Below are positions 34,593 through 44,100 of a stretch of DNA of 64,000 bases, piece by piece. A program made the translations under genes and the position numbers. The stretch spans positions 1 to 64,000 of the forward strand of contig NZ_VXDC01000003.1 in the NCBI RefSeq assembly GCF_008711285.1, given 5' to 3'. Source of the stretch: Roseibium aquae (GTDB lineage Bacteria; Pseudomonadota; Alphaproteobacteria; Rhizobiales; Stappiaceae). Position 1 is the stretch's first letter, and the number at the start of each line of letters is the position of its first letter. The notes under the pieces are model-generated. The model saw nothing but the letters and a program-made list of their open reading frames with translations, searched no databases and was not told the DNA's origin.

Positions 34593-36068
34593 ATGACCCA
34601 TCAGCCGCCTCGTTTCAACTTCGACAATTCCTATGCCCGGGAAATGGATGGATTCTACGTGCCCTGGGAGGCCGCGCAGGTCCCCGCACCGGAACTCATC
34701 GTGCTGAACACCGAGCTGGCGAGGGACCTGGGGCTGGACCCGGATGCGCTGGCCAACGAGGACGGGGCTGCCATTTTCGCAGGTGTCAAATCACCCGAAG
34801 GCGCCTCGCCGCTGGCCCAGGTCTATGCCGGCCATCAGTTCGGCGGGTTTTCCCCCCAACTTGGCGACGGACGGGCGCTTCTGATCGGTGAAATCGTCAC
34901 CCCGAACGGCGAGCGCAAGGACATTCAGTTGAAGGGCTCAGGTCCAACCCCCTTTTCGCGCGGCGGCGACGGCAAGGCGGTGGTCGGCCCGGTCCTGCGG
35001 GAATACATCATCGGCGAAGCCATGCATGCCCTTGGCATTCCAACCACACGGGCGCTGGCCGCAGTGACGACAGGCGAAACAATCATCCGCAACGGCCCCA
35101 AGCCGGGCGCCGTGCTGACGCGGGTCGCGTCCAGCCATCTGAGGGTCGGCACGTTCCAGTATTTCGCGGCGCGCGGCGAAACCGAAAAGGTCCGGCAGTT
35201 GGCCGACTACGCCATCCGCCGCCACGATCCGGATCTCGCCGAAGCCGAAGACCGGTATCTGGCCTTCTTCCAGCGCGTGATCGGGCGCCAGGCCCATCTG
35301 GTGGCCCAGTGGGTTCTGGTCGGCTTCGTCCACGGGGTGATGAACACGGATAACACAACCATATCGGGCGAGACGATCGATTACGGACCTTGCGCCTTTA
35401 TCGACAGCTATGATCCGGATGCCGTGTTCAGTTCCATCGACCACGGCGGGCGGTACGCCTATGCCCGCCAGCCGGTTCTGGCGCAATGGAACCTGGCGCG
35501 GCTCGCCGAATGCCTTCTGCCCCTGTTGGACGCAACCTCATCGGAACAAGCCGTTGAACACGCCACACAGGCCCTCGACGCATTTCCCGAGTTATACCAG
35601 GCCGCATGGCTCTCCGGACTGCGCGCCAAGCTTGGACTGACGCACGCGCGCGACACGGATCTCGACCTGGCCAATCAGCTTTTCGAGGCAATGGCCGGCC
35701 AAGACGTGGATTTCACCCTGTTCTTCAGACAGCTTGCTGCCCCCGATGGCGGGCATGCGGCCAAAGCTCTTTTTTCGGATCCAACCCGTTTGGACCCTTG
35801 GCTGGCCGCTTGGACCGCCCGTCTGGCTGACGAAGGCGTGCCCCAAACTGAGATCCAGGACCGCATGAACGCTGTCAATCCGCTCTACATTCCCCGCAAC
35901 CACATGGTCGAGGATGCGCTGGCGGCAGCCGAGACCGGTGACTTTGGTCCCGCGAATGCGCTGATCGGCGTTCTGCGCGCGCCTTTCACAGAGCGAGACG
36001 GGCTGGAGGCGTATGCCCGGCCGGCGCCGGACCGGTTCGGACCCTACACCACCTTCTGCGGCACATGA
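34593..36068 (+). CDS. selO: protein adenylyltransferase SelO
   Basis: The 491-residue protein is the SelO (YdiU/UPF0061) pseudokinase, which transfers AMP to serine, threonine or tyrosine side chains and is linked to redox homeostasis. Diagnostic blocks are VYAGHQFGGFSPQLGDGRAL, the metal-binding HGVMNTDNTTISGETIDYGP and FIDSYDPDAVFSSID. The C-terminal YTTFCGT carries the conserved cysteine corresponding to the selenocysteine region of the human enzyme. The start MTHQPPRFNFDNSYAR is standard; upstream in-frame sequence lies in the promoter region. It is a single-gene unit. Confidence 0.96.
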   Translation: MTHQPPRFNFDNSYAREMDGFYVPWEAAQVPAPELIVLNTELARDLGLDPDALANEDGAAIFAGVKSPEGASPLAQVYAGHQFGGFSPQLGDGRALLIGEIVTPNGERKDIQLKGSGPTPFSRGGDGKAVVGPVLREYIIGEAMHALGIPTTRALAAVTTGETIIRNGPKPGAVLTRVASSHLRVGTFQYFAARGETEKVRQLADYAIRRHDPDLAEAEDRYLAFFQRVIGRQAHLVAQWVLVGFVHGVMNTDNTTISGETIDYGPCAFIDSYDPDAVFSSIDHGGRYAYARQPVLAQWNLARLAECLLPLLDATSSEQAVEHATQALDAFPELYQAAWLSGLRAKLGLTHARDTDLDLANQLFEAMAGQDVDFTLFFRQLAAPDGGHAAKALFSDPTRLDPWLAAWTARLADEGVPQTEIQDRMNAVNPLYIPRNHMVEDALAAAETGDFGPANALIGVLRAPFTERDGLEAYARPAPDRFGPYTTFCGT

Positions 36069-36289
36069 TGAATTTGCCAATATAAAAAGCGGGATTTGAC
36101 TAAAACTTCGAACTTACTCTACTTTAGATAGAGATACGTAACGCAAAACACACGAAGACTCAAATTTTCAGAAAAAAATCCTCCAAATCGACGCCGGAAA
36201 GCTTGGGCCGCAACAGTTCGTCAATGGTAGCCCCCTGATTACTCATGGGCAGGTGCTCGCAAGTGCCATCCACTGTACGAGGTATCAAC

Positions 36290-37006
36290 ATGCCAGTGAA
36301 AAACATTCTCTCCGCTTTGACATGCGCCGCCGTCCTGGGCGTAGCGTCTGCACATGCAGCCGACATCAATCTCACCACCGAGGACTACAAGCCCTTCAAT
36401 TACATGGAGGACGGCAAGATTGTCGGCTTCGGCGCGGATCAGGTTTTCGAGATCATGGATCGTGCCGGGATCACCTACGCGGTTGAAATGGCGCAATGGT
36501 CACGGGCGATCGGCCTGGCGGAAACCCGTCCCGGGTTCTGCGTCTTCACCGCCGCGCACACCGCGGAACGCGATGCGAAATTCAGCTGGGTCGAGCCGCT
36601 GAACGTCGACCGGACCTTGCTGATCAAGAAAGTCGGCTCCGATGTAAACCCGGCCGATGTGGAAGATGCGAAAAGATACGTCGTGGGCACACAGTCCCAG
36701 GATTTCACGGAAACGCTTCTGACCCAGATGGAGTTTCCGAAGATCGACGCCGCGGGCAACATGGAGGCAACCCTCAAGAAGCTCGAGGCTGGCCGTGTGG
36801 ACCTGGTCGCCGTTTCCGGCGCGTTTTATGAAGCCCTGAAACGTGATGGCCGGGATGTTGAGCAAGCGCTCATCATTTCGGAAACCGTCCTGTCGATGGC
36901 TTGCAATCCGGGCACGGACGCGGGCTTGATCGCCAGGATGCAGTCTGCACTGGACGAAATGATCGCAGACGGCACACAGGCCGAAATTCTGGCGAAATAC
37001 CAGTAA
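36290..37006 (+). CDS. ABC transporter substrate-binding protein, family 3
   Basis: The 238-residue periplasmic protein has a signal peptide (MPVKNILSALTCAAVLGVAS, cleavage after AHA), then DINLTTEDYKPFNYMEDGKI, GFGADQVFEIMDRAGI and a C-terminal region typical of amino-acid-binding (SBP_bac_3) proteins. No permease or ATPase genes are beside it, so it is an orphan. GAGG seven bases upstream supports the start. Two hairpins follow before the convergent ABM gene. Confidence 0.88.
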   Translation: MPVKNILSALTCAAVLGVASAHAADINLTTEDYKPFNYMEDGKIVGFGADQVFEIMDRAGITYAVEMAQWSRAIGLAETRPGFCVFTAAHTAERDAKFSWVEPLNVDRTLLIKKVGSDVNPADVEDAKRYVVGTQSQDFTETLLTQMEFPKIDAAGNMEATLKKLEAGRVDLVAVSGAFYEALKRDGRDVEQALIISETVLSMACNPGTDAGLIARMQSALDEMIADGTQAEILAKYQ

Positions 37007-37016
37007 CAAACGCATC

Positions 37017-37042
37017 GGGGAGCGGCATCGGCGCCGCTCCCC
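37017..37042 (+). terminator. strong hairpin after the binding-protein gene
   Basis: GGGGAGCGGC (37017-37026) pairs perfectly with GCCGCTCCCC (37033-37042) around a six-base loop, 11 bp past the stop. There is no T-run, so it may act with Rho or as an mRNA 3-prime stabiliser. Confidence 0.6.
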
Positions 37043-37060
37043 GGATCCGGCCAAGGACCT

Positions 37061-37082
37061 GTCCCGCGCAAAAACGCGGGAC
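37061..37082 (-). terminator. hairpin after the ABM-domain gene
   Basis: GTCCCGCG (37061-37068) pairs with CGCGGGAC (37075-37082) around a CAAAAA loop. It is 11 bp past the ABM stop, between convergent genes, and could work in both directions. No T-run follows. Confidence 0.5.
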
Positions 37083-37092
37083 CGCCTGGTGT

Positions 37093-37413
37093 TCAGTCGA
37101 AACTTTGCACCACGTCATACATGACCGGTTCGAAGCTCTTGCACAGGGCGCTGATCCGCCGGTTCCGCTCGCGCATCTCGGAGGTGCGCAGCATGGCGAG
37201 AAAGTCATCCCGACTGCGCCACTGCGAATAGTTTGCAATCCGTGTCTGGGCATCGTTCACGTGCAGGCCCGCCCCGATGAACCCCGGTTGCAGCCTTATG
37301 AAGCTCTGGTAGGCGTCCTTCAACTCGTCGAGCAGATCGTAACACGTGCCCGGTGTCATCTCGAATGTCGTGATGACCGTCTGAAGCTCTGAACTGTGAG
37401 AAATAACTGGCAT
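37093..37413 (-). CDS. antibiotic-biosynthesis-monooxygenase (ABM) domain protein
   Basis: This 106-residue protein is a single dimeric ferredoxin-like barrel of the ABM type: TFEMTPGTCYDLLDELKDAY, QPGFIGAGLHVNDAQTRIAN and YSQWRSRDDFLAML. Members act as heme-degrading or quinol-oxidising monooxygenases or have unknown roles; cofactor-specific residues cannot be assigned here. It lies 100 bp downstream of the OxyR-like regulator on the same strand and may be its target. Confidence 0.75.
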   Translation of the reverse strand: MPVISHSSELQTVITTFEMTPGTCYDLLDELKDAYQSFIRLQPGFIGAGLHVNDAQTRIANYSQWRSRDDFLAMLRTSEMRERNRRISALCKSFEPVMYDVVQSFD

Positions 37414-37518
37414 GGGCGTCTCCCGCCTTGGCTTGTTCGGGTTCTCGGGCGTTCAGCACATCATGCACAGGTGAGATTGGCAATCGCCGAGGCGCAACAG
37501 CACTGCGTGCAAGATCCG

Positions 37519-38451
37519 TCAATCCGCCGCTTCGAGGCCGGGAATGTTCATGCGGCGCACGGTTTCGCGGGCCAGATCGGCCACGATGGCAAAATGTCCG
37601 GAGCGTGGACTGTTCCGCCGCCATGCCATAACAATCTCCCGTCTGAGCGGCGGGCCCTCGATCTTCAGCAGACGCACCCGCTCCTCCTTGTGAAACTCCG
37701 AAGCGATGTAGGCTGCGGGAAAAAGGGCCAGCCCCATGCCGATTGACACCATTTGGCGGATGGCATCGAGGCTGGTTCCCTCATAGTCCTCCAACAGATG
37801 GGCGCCCGATGCCTGGCACAATGCCTGACCCGCCTGATACAACTGATAGCCAGGGCCAAGGGTCAGGAAGCGTTCGCCCCGAAGGGCTTCAATCCTGACC
37901 GGCGAGGCTCCCGAAAGAGCGTGATCCGCCGGCACTCCGATTGAAAGGTCTTCGGTGCACACCTTTTGCGTCATCGTGTTGTCGGCATCGAGCGGCGCCG
38001 ACACCAGAATGCAGTCGAGCGCGGCTTTCTGCAGGTCCTGACCGAGCCGGGCCGGGCGCTCCTCGCGGATATAGATATCAAGGCTCGGGTAGGCAGCTTT
38101 GAGGCTCGGCAAGAGATGCGGCATGAAGTAAGAGCCGAAAGTCGGCGCAACGCCCAAACGGACCAGACCACCGAGCCCAGCTTTTCTGGCCGTCGCAACC
38201 GAAACGATTTCATCAAGGTTCTCGAGAGCCTGGCGGGCGATGGACAACAACGCTTCCCCGGTGGGCGTCAGCACGATCGAGCCGCGGGCACGGTCCACGA
38301 GACTGACACCCAGTTGGTCCTCAAGCAGTTTGAATTGCGCCGAAAGGGTCGGCTGGGACACATGACACCGCTGTGCGGCCCGGCCGAAATGACCGCTTTC
38401 GGCCAAGGCGATGAAATACTCAAGCTGCCGGGCCGAGGGGCGGTAGGCCAT
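37519..38451 (-). CDS. OxyR-like LysR family regulator without the peroxidatic cysteine
   Basis: The 310-residue regulator starts RQLEYFIALAESGHFGRAAQ with the helix-turn-helix HVSQPTLSAQFKLLEDQLGV, the OxyR-type DNA-reading helix. Its effector domain aligns block by block with OxyR: RGERFLTLGPGYQLYQAGQA and EGTSLDAIRQMVSIGMGLAL. In E. coli OxyR the redox pair is Cys199 and Cys208. Here the first position is Gln203 while the second, Cys212, is kept. So a disulfide switch between these positions is not possible. An OxyR-like tandem operator lies directly upstream at 38454-38490. The start at 38451 has AGAGGG nine bases before it. Confidence 0.88.
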   Translation of the reverse strand: MAYRPSARQLEYFIALAESGHFGRAAQRCHVSQPTLSAQFKLLEDQLGVSLVDRARGSIVLTPTGEALLSIARQALENLDEIVSVATARKAGLGGLVRLGVAPTFGSYFMPHLLPSLKAAYPSLDIYIREERPARLGQDLQKAALDCILVSAPLDADNTMTQKVCTEDLSIGVPADHALSGASPVRIEALRGERFLTLGPGYQLYQAGQALCQASGAHLLEDYEGTSLDAIRQMVSIGMGLALFPAAYIASEFHKEERVRLLKIEGPPLRREIVMAWRRNSPRSGHFAIVADLARETVRRMNIPGLEAAD

Positions 38452-38453
38452 CG

Positions 38454-38490
38454 ATAGATACCCTCTATGGGGACGATACATGTAATGTAT
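38454..38490. promoter_or_regulatory. OxyR-type tandem operator upstream of the OxyR-like gene
   Basis: The known OxyR site is two ATAG-N7-CTAT units separated by seven bases. Here ATAG (38454-38457)-N7-CTAT (38465-38468) is an exact unit. After exactly seven bases comes ATAC (38476-38479)-N7-GTAT (38487-38490), matching with one change in each half. It overlaps the ribosome-binding region of the regulator gene, consistent with autoregulation, and may also control the divergent small genes. Confidence 0.7.
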
Positions 38491-38567
38491 TTCACCTATC
38501 GCCTGATGCAACCCATCTATGAAGTATCCGAGTACGGTTCCTTCGGTCATCATGAGAGAAAGGTGCC

Positions 38568-38765
38568 ATGCATACCCGTCTAAAAGCGTTGCAGTCCCGG
38601 CATGCCAGCCTCGAAGCCCGCCTTCAACGGGAACAGAAGCGCCCCGCTCCCGACCTGTTTCACGTTCGGACGTTGAAGAAGTTCAAGTTGCGTATCCGCG
38701 ACGAGATCAAGCGCCTTGAACGGGGTCTTGAACGCCGCCGACACTCCGACCTCTTGCCACGTTAG
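38568..38765 (+). CDS. YdcH-like DUF465 small protein
   Basis: This 65-residue protein matches the DUF465/YdcH family: RHASLEARLQREQKRPAPD, then LKKFKLRIRDEIKRLERG, a short helical hairpin rich in charged residues. Function is unknown; alphaproteobacteria usually carry several copies. The ATG at 38568 is preceded by GAGAAAGGTGCC. It is divergent from the OxyR-like gene and shares its control region. Confidence 0.85.
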   Translation: MHTRLKALQSRHASLEARLQREQKRPAPDLFHVRTLKKFKLRIRDEIKRLERGLERRRHSDLLPR

Positions 38766-38800
38766 CCCCAGCCGTCAGGCCCCAAGTGGAGACAAGCCCC

Positions 38801-38998
38801 ATGACGACAACCTTCTGGCCGACCTTCGCGGTTCCGGTTCAACTGAGGACAGGAAGCAAACGCACCGATCGCCTAAACGATCTGGAAAACCGGATGAACG
38901 CCTTTCTGGCCGAAAAAGAACGCACCGGTTGCGCCGAGGTGGTCGACCGCGTCAAGGCCAGTCGGGAAGAAGTGCGCAACGCACGTTCACGCCCGTAA
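38801..38998 (+). CDS. small hypothetical protein downstream of the YdcH-like gene
   Basis: A 65-residue reading frame beginning MTTTFWPTFAVPVQLRTG and continuing with the amphipathic, charged DRLNDLENRMNAFLAEKERT. It is not recognised. GGAGAC eight bases before the ATG and the 35-bp spacing from the YdcH-like gene support translation in the same transcript. An ATG at 38786 would add five residues. Composition agrees with neighbours. Confidence 0.45.
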   Translation: MTTTFWPTFAVPVQLRTGSKRTDRLNDLENRMNAFLAEKERTGCAEVVDRVKASREEVRNARSRP

Positions 38999-39182
38999 AA
39001 CGCCGCCGGCTGCACCCGCCCCCGCGAAGGTGCGGCCGGCCCACCTCCCCGCGAGGGACGCTGTTCGCAGCGCCCTTGTCCGGTGCCCCGGCCCGGACCA
39101 TCAAAGCCGTAGACCAACCCTTTTGCGCTTTCTATGCTGCCCCCGTTCGCGGCTGTCGCCGCCTTTCAACAGGGATCAGCCA

Positions 39183-40004
39183 ATGAGTTCCGGCGCCTAT
39201 TTCGCTCCGACCGGGGGGCATCCGCCCCAGACCCAGCTTCTGACCGACCGTGCGGTCTTCACCGAAGCCTACGCGGTGATTCCAAAGGGCACGATGCGGG
39301 ACATCGTCACCAGCTTCCTGCCGTTTTGGACCGGGACGCGGCTTTGGGTGCTTTCCCGCCCCCTATCCGGTTTCGCCGAAACCTTTTCCCAGTACATCAT
39401 GGAAGTTCAGCCTGGCGGCGGAAGCGACAAGCCGGAAACGGATCCGGAAGCCGAAGCGGTGATTTTCGTTGTGGGGGGCTGCCTCACCCTCACCATTGAG
39501 GGTGTACCGCACAGGTTGACCGAAGGGGGCTATGCCTATCTGCCACCGACCTGCGACTGGAGCGCCCGGAACGAGAGCGGCGACCCGGTCAGCTTTCACT
39601 GGATCCGCAAGGCCTATGAAAAAGTCGTCGGGATCGACGCGCCCACCGCTTTCGTGACCAACGAAAAGAACGTGCCCGCGTCCGCCATGCCCGGAACGCA
39701 GGGAAAGTGGGCCACGACCCGGTTTGTCGATCCGCAAGACCTGCGCCATGACATGCATGTCAACATCGTCACCTTCGAGCCCGGAGCCGTGATCCCCTTC
39801 GCCGAAACCCATGTCATGGAACACGGCCTCTATGTGCTGGAGGGCAAGGCCGTTTACCGGCTGAACCAGGATTGGGTGGAGGTGGAAGCGGGGGATTACA
39901 TGTGGCTGCGCGCCTTCTGCCCCCAGGCCTGTTACGCCGGCGGACCGGGCCGGTTCCGGTACCTGCTCTACAAGGATGTCAACCGTCACATGAAACTGCG
40001 GTGA
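39183..40004 (+). CDS. (S)-ureidoglycine aminohydrolase (bicupin)
   Basis: The 273-residue protein is a bicupin of the AllE/UGHY family, which releases ammonia from (S)-ureidoglycine to give ureidoglycolate during allantoin breakdown. It contains YAVIPKGTMRDIVTSFLPFW, GGCLTLTIEGVPHRLTEGGY and the second-cupin metal block FAETHVMEHGLYVLEGKAVY with two histidines and glutamates. The next gene, six bases on, encodes the following enzyme. No allantoinase, allantoate amidohydrolase or urate genes are in this window, so the rest of the pathway must lie elsewhere. Confidence 0.93.
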   Translation: MSSGAYFAPTGGHPPQTQLLTDRAVFTEAYAVIPKGTMRDIVTSFLPFWTGTRLWVLSRPLSGFAETFSQYIMEVQPGGGSDKPETDPEAEAVIFVVGGCLTLTIEGVPHRLTEGGYAYLPPTCDWSARNESGDPVSFHWIRKAYEKVVGIDAPTAFVTNEKNVPASAMPGTQGKWATTRFVDPQDLRHDMHVNIVTFEPGAVIPFAETHVMEHGLYVLEGKAVYRLNQDWVEVEAGDYMWLRAFCPQACYAGGPGRFRYLLYKDVNRHMKLR

Positions 40005-40010
40005 GGCCCC

Positions 40011-40505
40011 GTGTCCAATACGATCGTCATAGAACAGCTCACGGCGCGTGATTTCGCCCCTTTCGGGGACGTTCTCGAGGCCGCCGGCGAGGCGGACAAG
40101 ATCATCAATCAGGGCAAATGCGGGCGCTACAACGATCTCGCCGCGCTGGATTTTTCCGGGGAGGCGCGCGCCGGGATCAGTCTTTTCAAATCGGAAAAGC
40201 GATCCCTGCCCTACCGGCTTGACATGGTCGAGCGCCACCCGCTCGGAAGTCAGGCTTTCCTGCCCATGAGCATGGACCCCTTCCTGGTCGTCGTTTGCCC
40301 GGACGACAGCGGCACCCCTGGGCGCCCGCGCGCCTTTCTGACGACACCCGGCCAGGGCATCAACTTTCACCGTGGCACCTGGCACGGGGTCTTGACCCCC
40401 CTGACAGAGCCGGGCCTGTTCGCCGTGATCGACCGGATTGGAGATGGGAACAATCTGGAAGAGGTCTGGTTCGAGACGCCGTATATGATTGTGCCGCGCG
40501 GTTGA
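40011..40505 (+). CDS. allA: ureidoglycolate lyase
   Basis: The 164-residue protein belongs to the AllA family, which splits ureidoglycolate into glyoxylate and urea. Visible features are TARDFAPFGDVLEA, NINQG-like IINQGKCGRYNDLA, ERHPLGSQAFLPMS and the conserved FHRGTWHGVLTPL with the catalytic-region histidines. The GTG at 40011 follows GAGG four bases upstream. It sits six bases after the ureidoglycine aminohydrolase gene; the two catalyse consecutive steps. Confidence 0.93.
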   Translation: MSNTIVIEQLTARDFAPFGDVLEAAGEADKIINQGKCGRYNDLAALDFSGEARAGISLFKSEKRSLPYRLDMVERHPLGSQAFLPMSMDPFLVVVCPDDSGTPGRPRAFLTTPGQGINFHRGTWHGVLTPLTEPGLFAVIDRIGDGNNLEEVWFETPYMIVPRG

Positions 40506-40558
40506 TTGGTGTTCATTCTCAAGGGCCCGTCTGACCGGGCGCTAGGAGGAGACCGACC

Positions 40559-41107
40559 ATGCGCGCACCGCCCCTTGCCATTGCAGTCTTGTTTGCCGCG
40601 GGCGTCTCCATCCCCACCGGCAGCCCATCGGCCAGCGAAGCCGGGCCGGTGTACGATGTGGACCGGCTGCCTGAGATTGTGCGGCAGATCGCAACCGGCG
40701 AGTTCCAGTGTGACCTGGCCGGATCAATCGAGGCGTTCGGCTATGTTGCAGTGTCCACCGACCGGGGTTCGACGCTGTTCGCCGTCCCGTGCTTTCCAGC
40801 GGATGTCAATCTGGAGAGCCTTTTGGTGGAGATCGAAAGCGACGGCACCGCTTGGCTGCACAGCCTGGCAGAAAGCCCGGAGGGAGGCCGATTGGAACGG
40901 GTGACCAATCCGGTGATTTTGGATCGGGGCACCCGTCTCACGACCGCCAGCTTTTACGGGCCGGACGGCGATTGCGGCCTGTTCACCAGCTACCGGCACG
41001 ATCCGGACCGTGGCGGCTATCTGATTGTCGAACAACGCGAAAAGCCGGATTGCGGCGGAGACTATGCACCGCCTGAAACGTATCCGGTGATCTGGTCTCT
41101 CAACTGA
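40559..41107 (+). CDS. secreted protein of unknown function, weakly DUF1176-like
   Basis: The 182-residue protein has a signal peptide (MRAPPLAIAVLFAAGVSIPT, cleavage near SPSASEA). The C-terminal half has cysteines in GDCGLFTSYRHD and KPDCGGDY followed by VIWSLN, a pattern like the end of DUF1176 proteins. Two earlier cysteines (FQCD, VPCF) could form another disulfide. AGGAGGAGAC sits just before the ATG. Function unknown; convergent with the RND gene. Confidence 0.65.
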   Translation: MRAPPLAIAVLFAAGVSIPTGSPSASEAGPVYDVDRLPEIVRQIATGEFQCDLAGSIEAFGYVAVSTDRGSTLFAVPCFPADVNLESLLVEIESDGTAWLHSLAESPEGGRLERVTNPVILDRGTRLTTASFYGPDGDCGLFTSYRHDPDRGGYLIVEQREKPDCGGDYAPPETYPVIWSLN

Positions 41108-41120
41108 CGGGGCAAGCTCT

Positions 41121-44100
41121 TCAAGGCCTTGCCGGCTCGGGTTCAGACGGCTCCCGGATTATTTCCCCCTCGGGGCTTTCCGCCGGTCCGGATCGCTTGG
41201 GCGGGCGTACACGGAAAAACAGCGCATACAGCACCGGCGTTGCGATCAGGGTCAGGACGGTTGCGAAGGCCAGCCCACCCATGATGGTCACGGCCATGCT
41301 GCGGAAGAAGGCGTCATACAAAAGCGGCGCCATGCCAAGGATCGTGGTAATCGCCGCGAGCATCACAGGCCGCATGCGCGATACGCTGGCGGCGACAATC
41401 GCCTCATACCGATTACGGCCCTCGGCAATTTCCAGGTCGATTTCCTCAAGCAAGACGATCGCGTTCTTAATGAGCATCCCCGACAGGGACAGGAAACCCA
41501 GAAGCGCGACAAACCCGAATGGCGTATCGGTTGCCAGCAAGGCAATGGCAACGCCGTTGATCGACATGGGAACCATCAGCCAGATGATCAGCGGCTGTCG
41601 CACCTTGCCGAACAAGAGGATCGTGATGATCAACATCACCAGGAAGCCGAGCGGGAGCTGCGCTCCGAGCGAGGCCTGGGCCTCGTTCGTGTCCTCATAC
41701 TCCCCGCCCCATTCCAGACTGTATCCATGGGGCAAAGCGATGGCCTCGATCTGCGGCCGGATCCGGGCGAGCGCGGCCGACGCCGTTTCGCCGCCAATCG
41801 GCTCGGCTTGGACGGTCAAGGTGCGCACACGGTCCTTGCGCCGGATCAGTGTGTCCTGAGCCTCCATGCGGAATTCGGTCACCAACTGTTCGATCGGGAT
41901 GAACCGGTTCTGGGTGGAACTGAAGACGAGCGTATCGTTGATGGTTTCCGTCACCGGCACCCCTTCGATCCGCGCTTTCCGTGCCACGATCGGGATCTGA
42001 TCGTCACCATCCCGGAAAAAGCCGGCCTGAACGCCCTCGGTCGCGAATTTGAGAGATTCCGCAAGCTCTTGCCGCGTCACACCGGAGATCCGCCCCCGGT
42101 CTTCGTCAAACCGGGGCTGAACGACAAGCTCGCGCTGGCGCCAATCGATCCGGACATCGCCAAGCCGGTTGTCCGGCCGGTTGAACAGGGCCATCGCCTG
42201 CGCGCCCAAAGACCTCAGTACATCGGCATCCGGACCGGAAAACCGCGCTTCCAGTTTGGCGCCGGAACCGGGGCCGAATACGATACGGGTGGTGATGATC
42301 TGGGCAGCGGGAAAGTCTTCCGCGAACTGCCGCCGCAGATCAATTGCAAGCATGTCGATGTCTTCCCGGCTCCAGGCACGCACCACCATGTGACCGAAGG
42401 CCTGGTTCGGATCCTCCGGGTTGTAGGTCAGCATGAAGCGGGTTGCTCCCCGCCCGGCGAAACTTGTGACAGCCTCGACCCGCGGATCGGACAATACGGC
42501 CTTTTCCATCTCGATCAGGTCGGCTCCAGTCGCGCGGATGTCCGTGCCCTGCGGCGCCCAATAGTCCACGTAAAAGATTGGCGTGTTGCTGTCGGGAAAG
42601 AAGGCTTGCTTGACATTGCCGAAGCTGACGACACAGGCGGCGGTGACACCAACCAGAGCAAGCACAGTGAGCAAGCGAACATGCAGAGCCCCGACGAGCA
42701 AAGTGCGGTAAGCGCTGTAAAGGAACCCCTTGTAGGGGTCGGAAAGGTCACCGGCCGCAGTGGTCTTGAAGAAGTACTTTCCGAACAATGGCGTCACGGT
42801 GACGGCAAAAACCCATGACAACAACAGCGAAATCCCAATCACCGCAAACAGGGAGAAAAGAAATTCCCCGGTGGCATCTGGCGACAGGCCGATCCCCGAA
42901 AAGGCCATGATTCCGATGACGGTCGCGCCAAGCAGCGGCCAGATGGTCTGATTGACGGCCCTGCTCGCCGCCTGAACCGCCTTCATGCCGCGCTGCATGT
43001 TGATCATCATGCCTTCGGCCACGACAATCGCATTGTCGACCAGCATGCCCATGGCGATGATCAGCGCGCCAAGCGATATCCGCTCCATCTCGATTGACAG
43101 GATCCGCATGAGCAAGACGGTCGCCAGAACGGTCAGCAGAAGAATGCTGCCCACCACGATTCCGGCACGCCATCCCATGAACAGGCACAGCACCCCGATC
43201 ACGATCGCGACGGACATCCCAAGGTTGACAATGAAGCCGTTGACCGCCTCGTCGACAACCACGTTTTGGGCATAGATCGGATGGATCTCCATGCCCACGG
43301 GCAAATCCCGGCTAATGTCATCGAGCTTGGCCATCACCGCATCGCCGACTTCAACGATGTTGGTGCCTGGAACCTGCGACACGCCCAGCGTGACGGCCTG
43401 CTGGCCCTTGTACCGGATCAGCAGATCGGGCTGCTCGGGCTCGCCGATTTCCAGTTCCGCAATATCAGACAGCCGGATCATGGCGGTGGAACCCGGCCGC
43501 CCAACCACAAGATCCCGTATCATTCCGTATTCTTCGAAGGCGGTCGGCGTCATGAGCCGGATCCGGCGGTCGCCCGACAGACCCGAGCCATTGGTCTGAA
43601 TCGCATTCTCGGCAGCCAAAACGGCGGCGATATCATCGAGCGATATGCCAAGGCTCGCCATCCGGTCCTGCTGGATGTTCAGATAAATGACATCCTCCGG
43701 CTCGCCGGCCACATCGACCTTGCCGACGCCCTGCACCGTCAGGAGCTGCCGGCGGATGTCCCGCACCGCCTGACGGATGTCCCGGTTGCTGTAGCCGTCG
43801 GCGGTCAGCGCATAATACAAGCCGAACACATCACCGAAATCGTCGAAAACCAGCGGCGGCGCCGCTCCGCTCGGCAGATTGCGCTGTTCGTCATTCACCT
43901 TCCGGCGCAGTTCGTCCCAGACTTGCGGAAGCTCGGCGGAATCATAGGTCGACTTGATCTCGACGCTGATCCGCGACAATCCAGGTATGGATTCCGAAAT
44001 GATTTCCTTAAGTTGTGGAAGTTGCTGGATTGCCGTCTCAAGCTTTTCCGTCACTTCCGTCTCGACCTCTTCGGCCGTCGCACCGGGATAGGCTGTGATG

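Noticed and set aside
36160..36246. 28-codon minus-strand frame MSNQGATIDELLRPKLSG... upstream of the orphan binding protein
   Set aside because: Protein-like in composition, but no good ribosome-binding site and too short to judge. It may be a gene remnant; kept out of the feature list.
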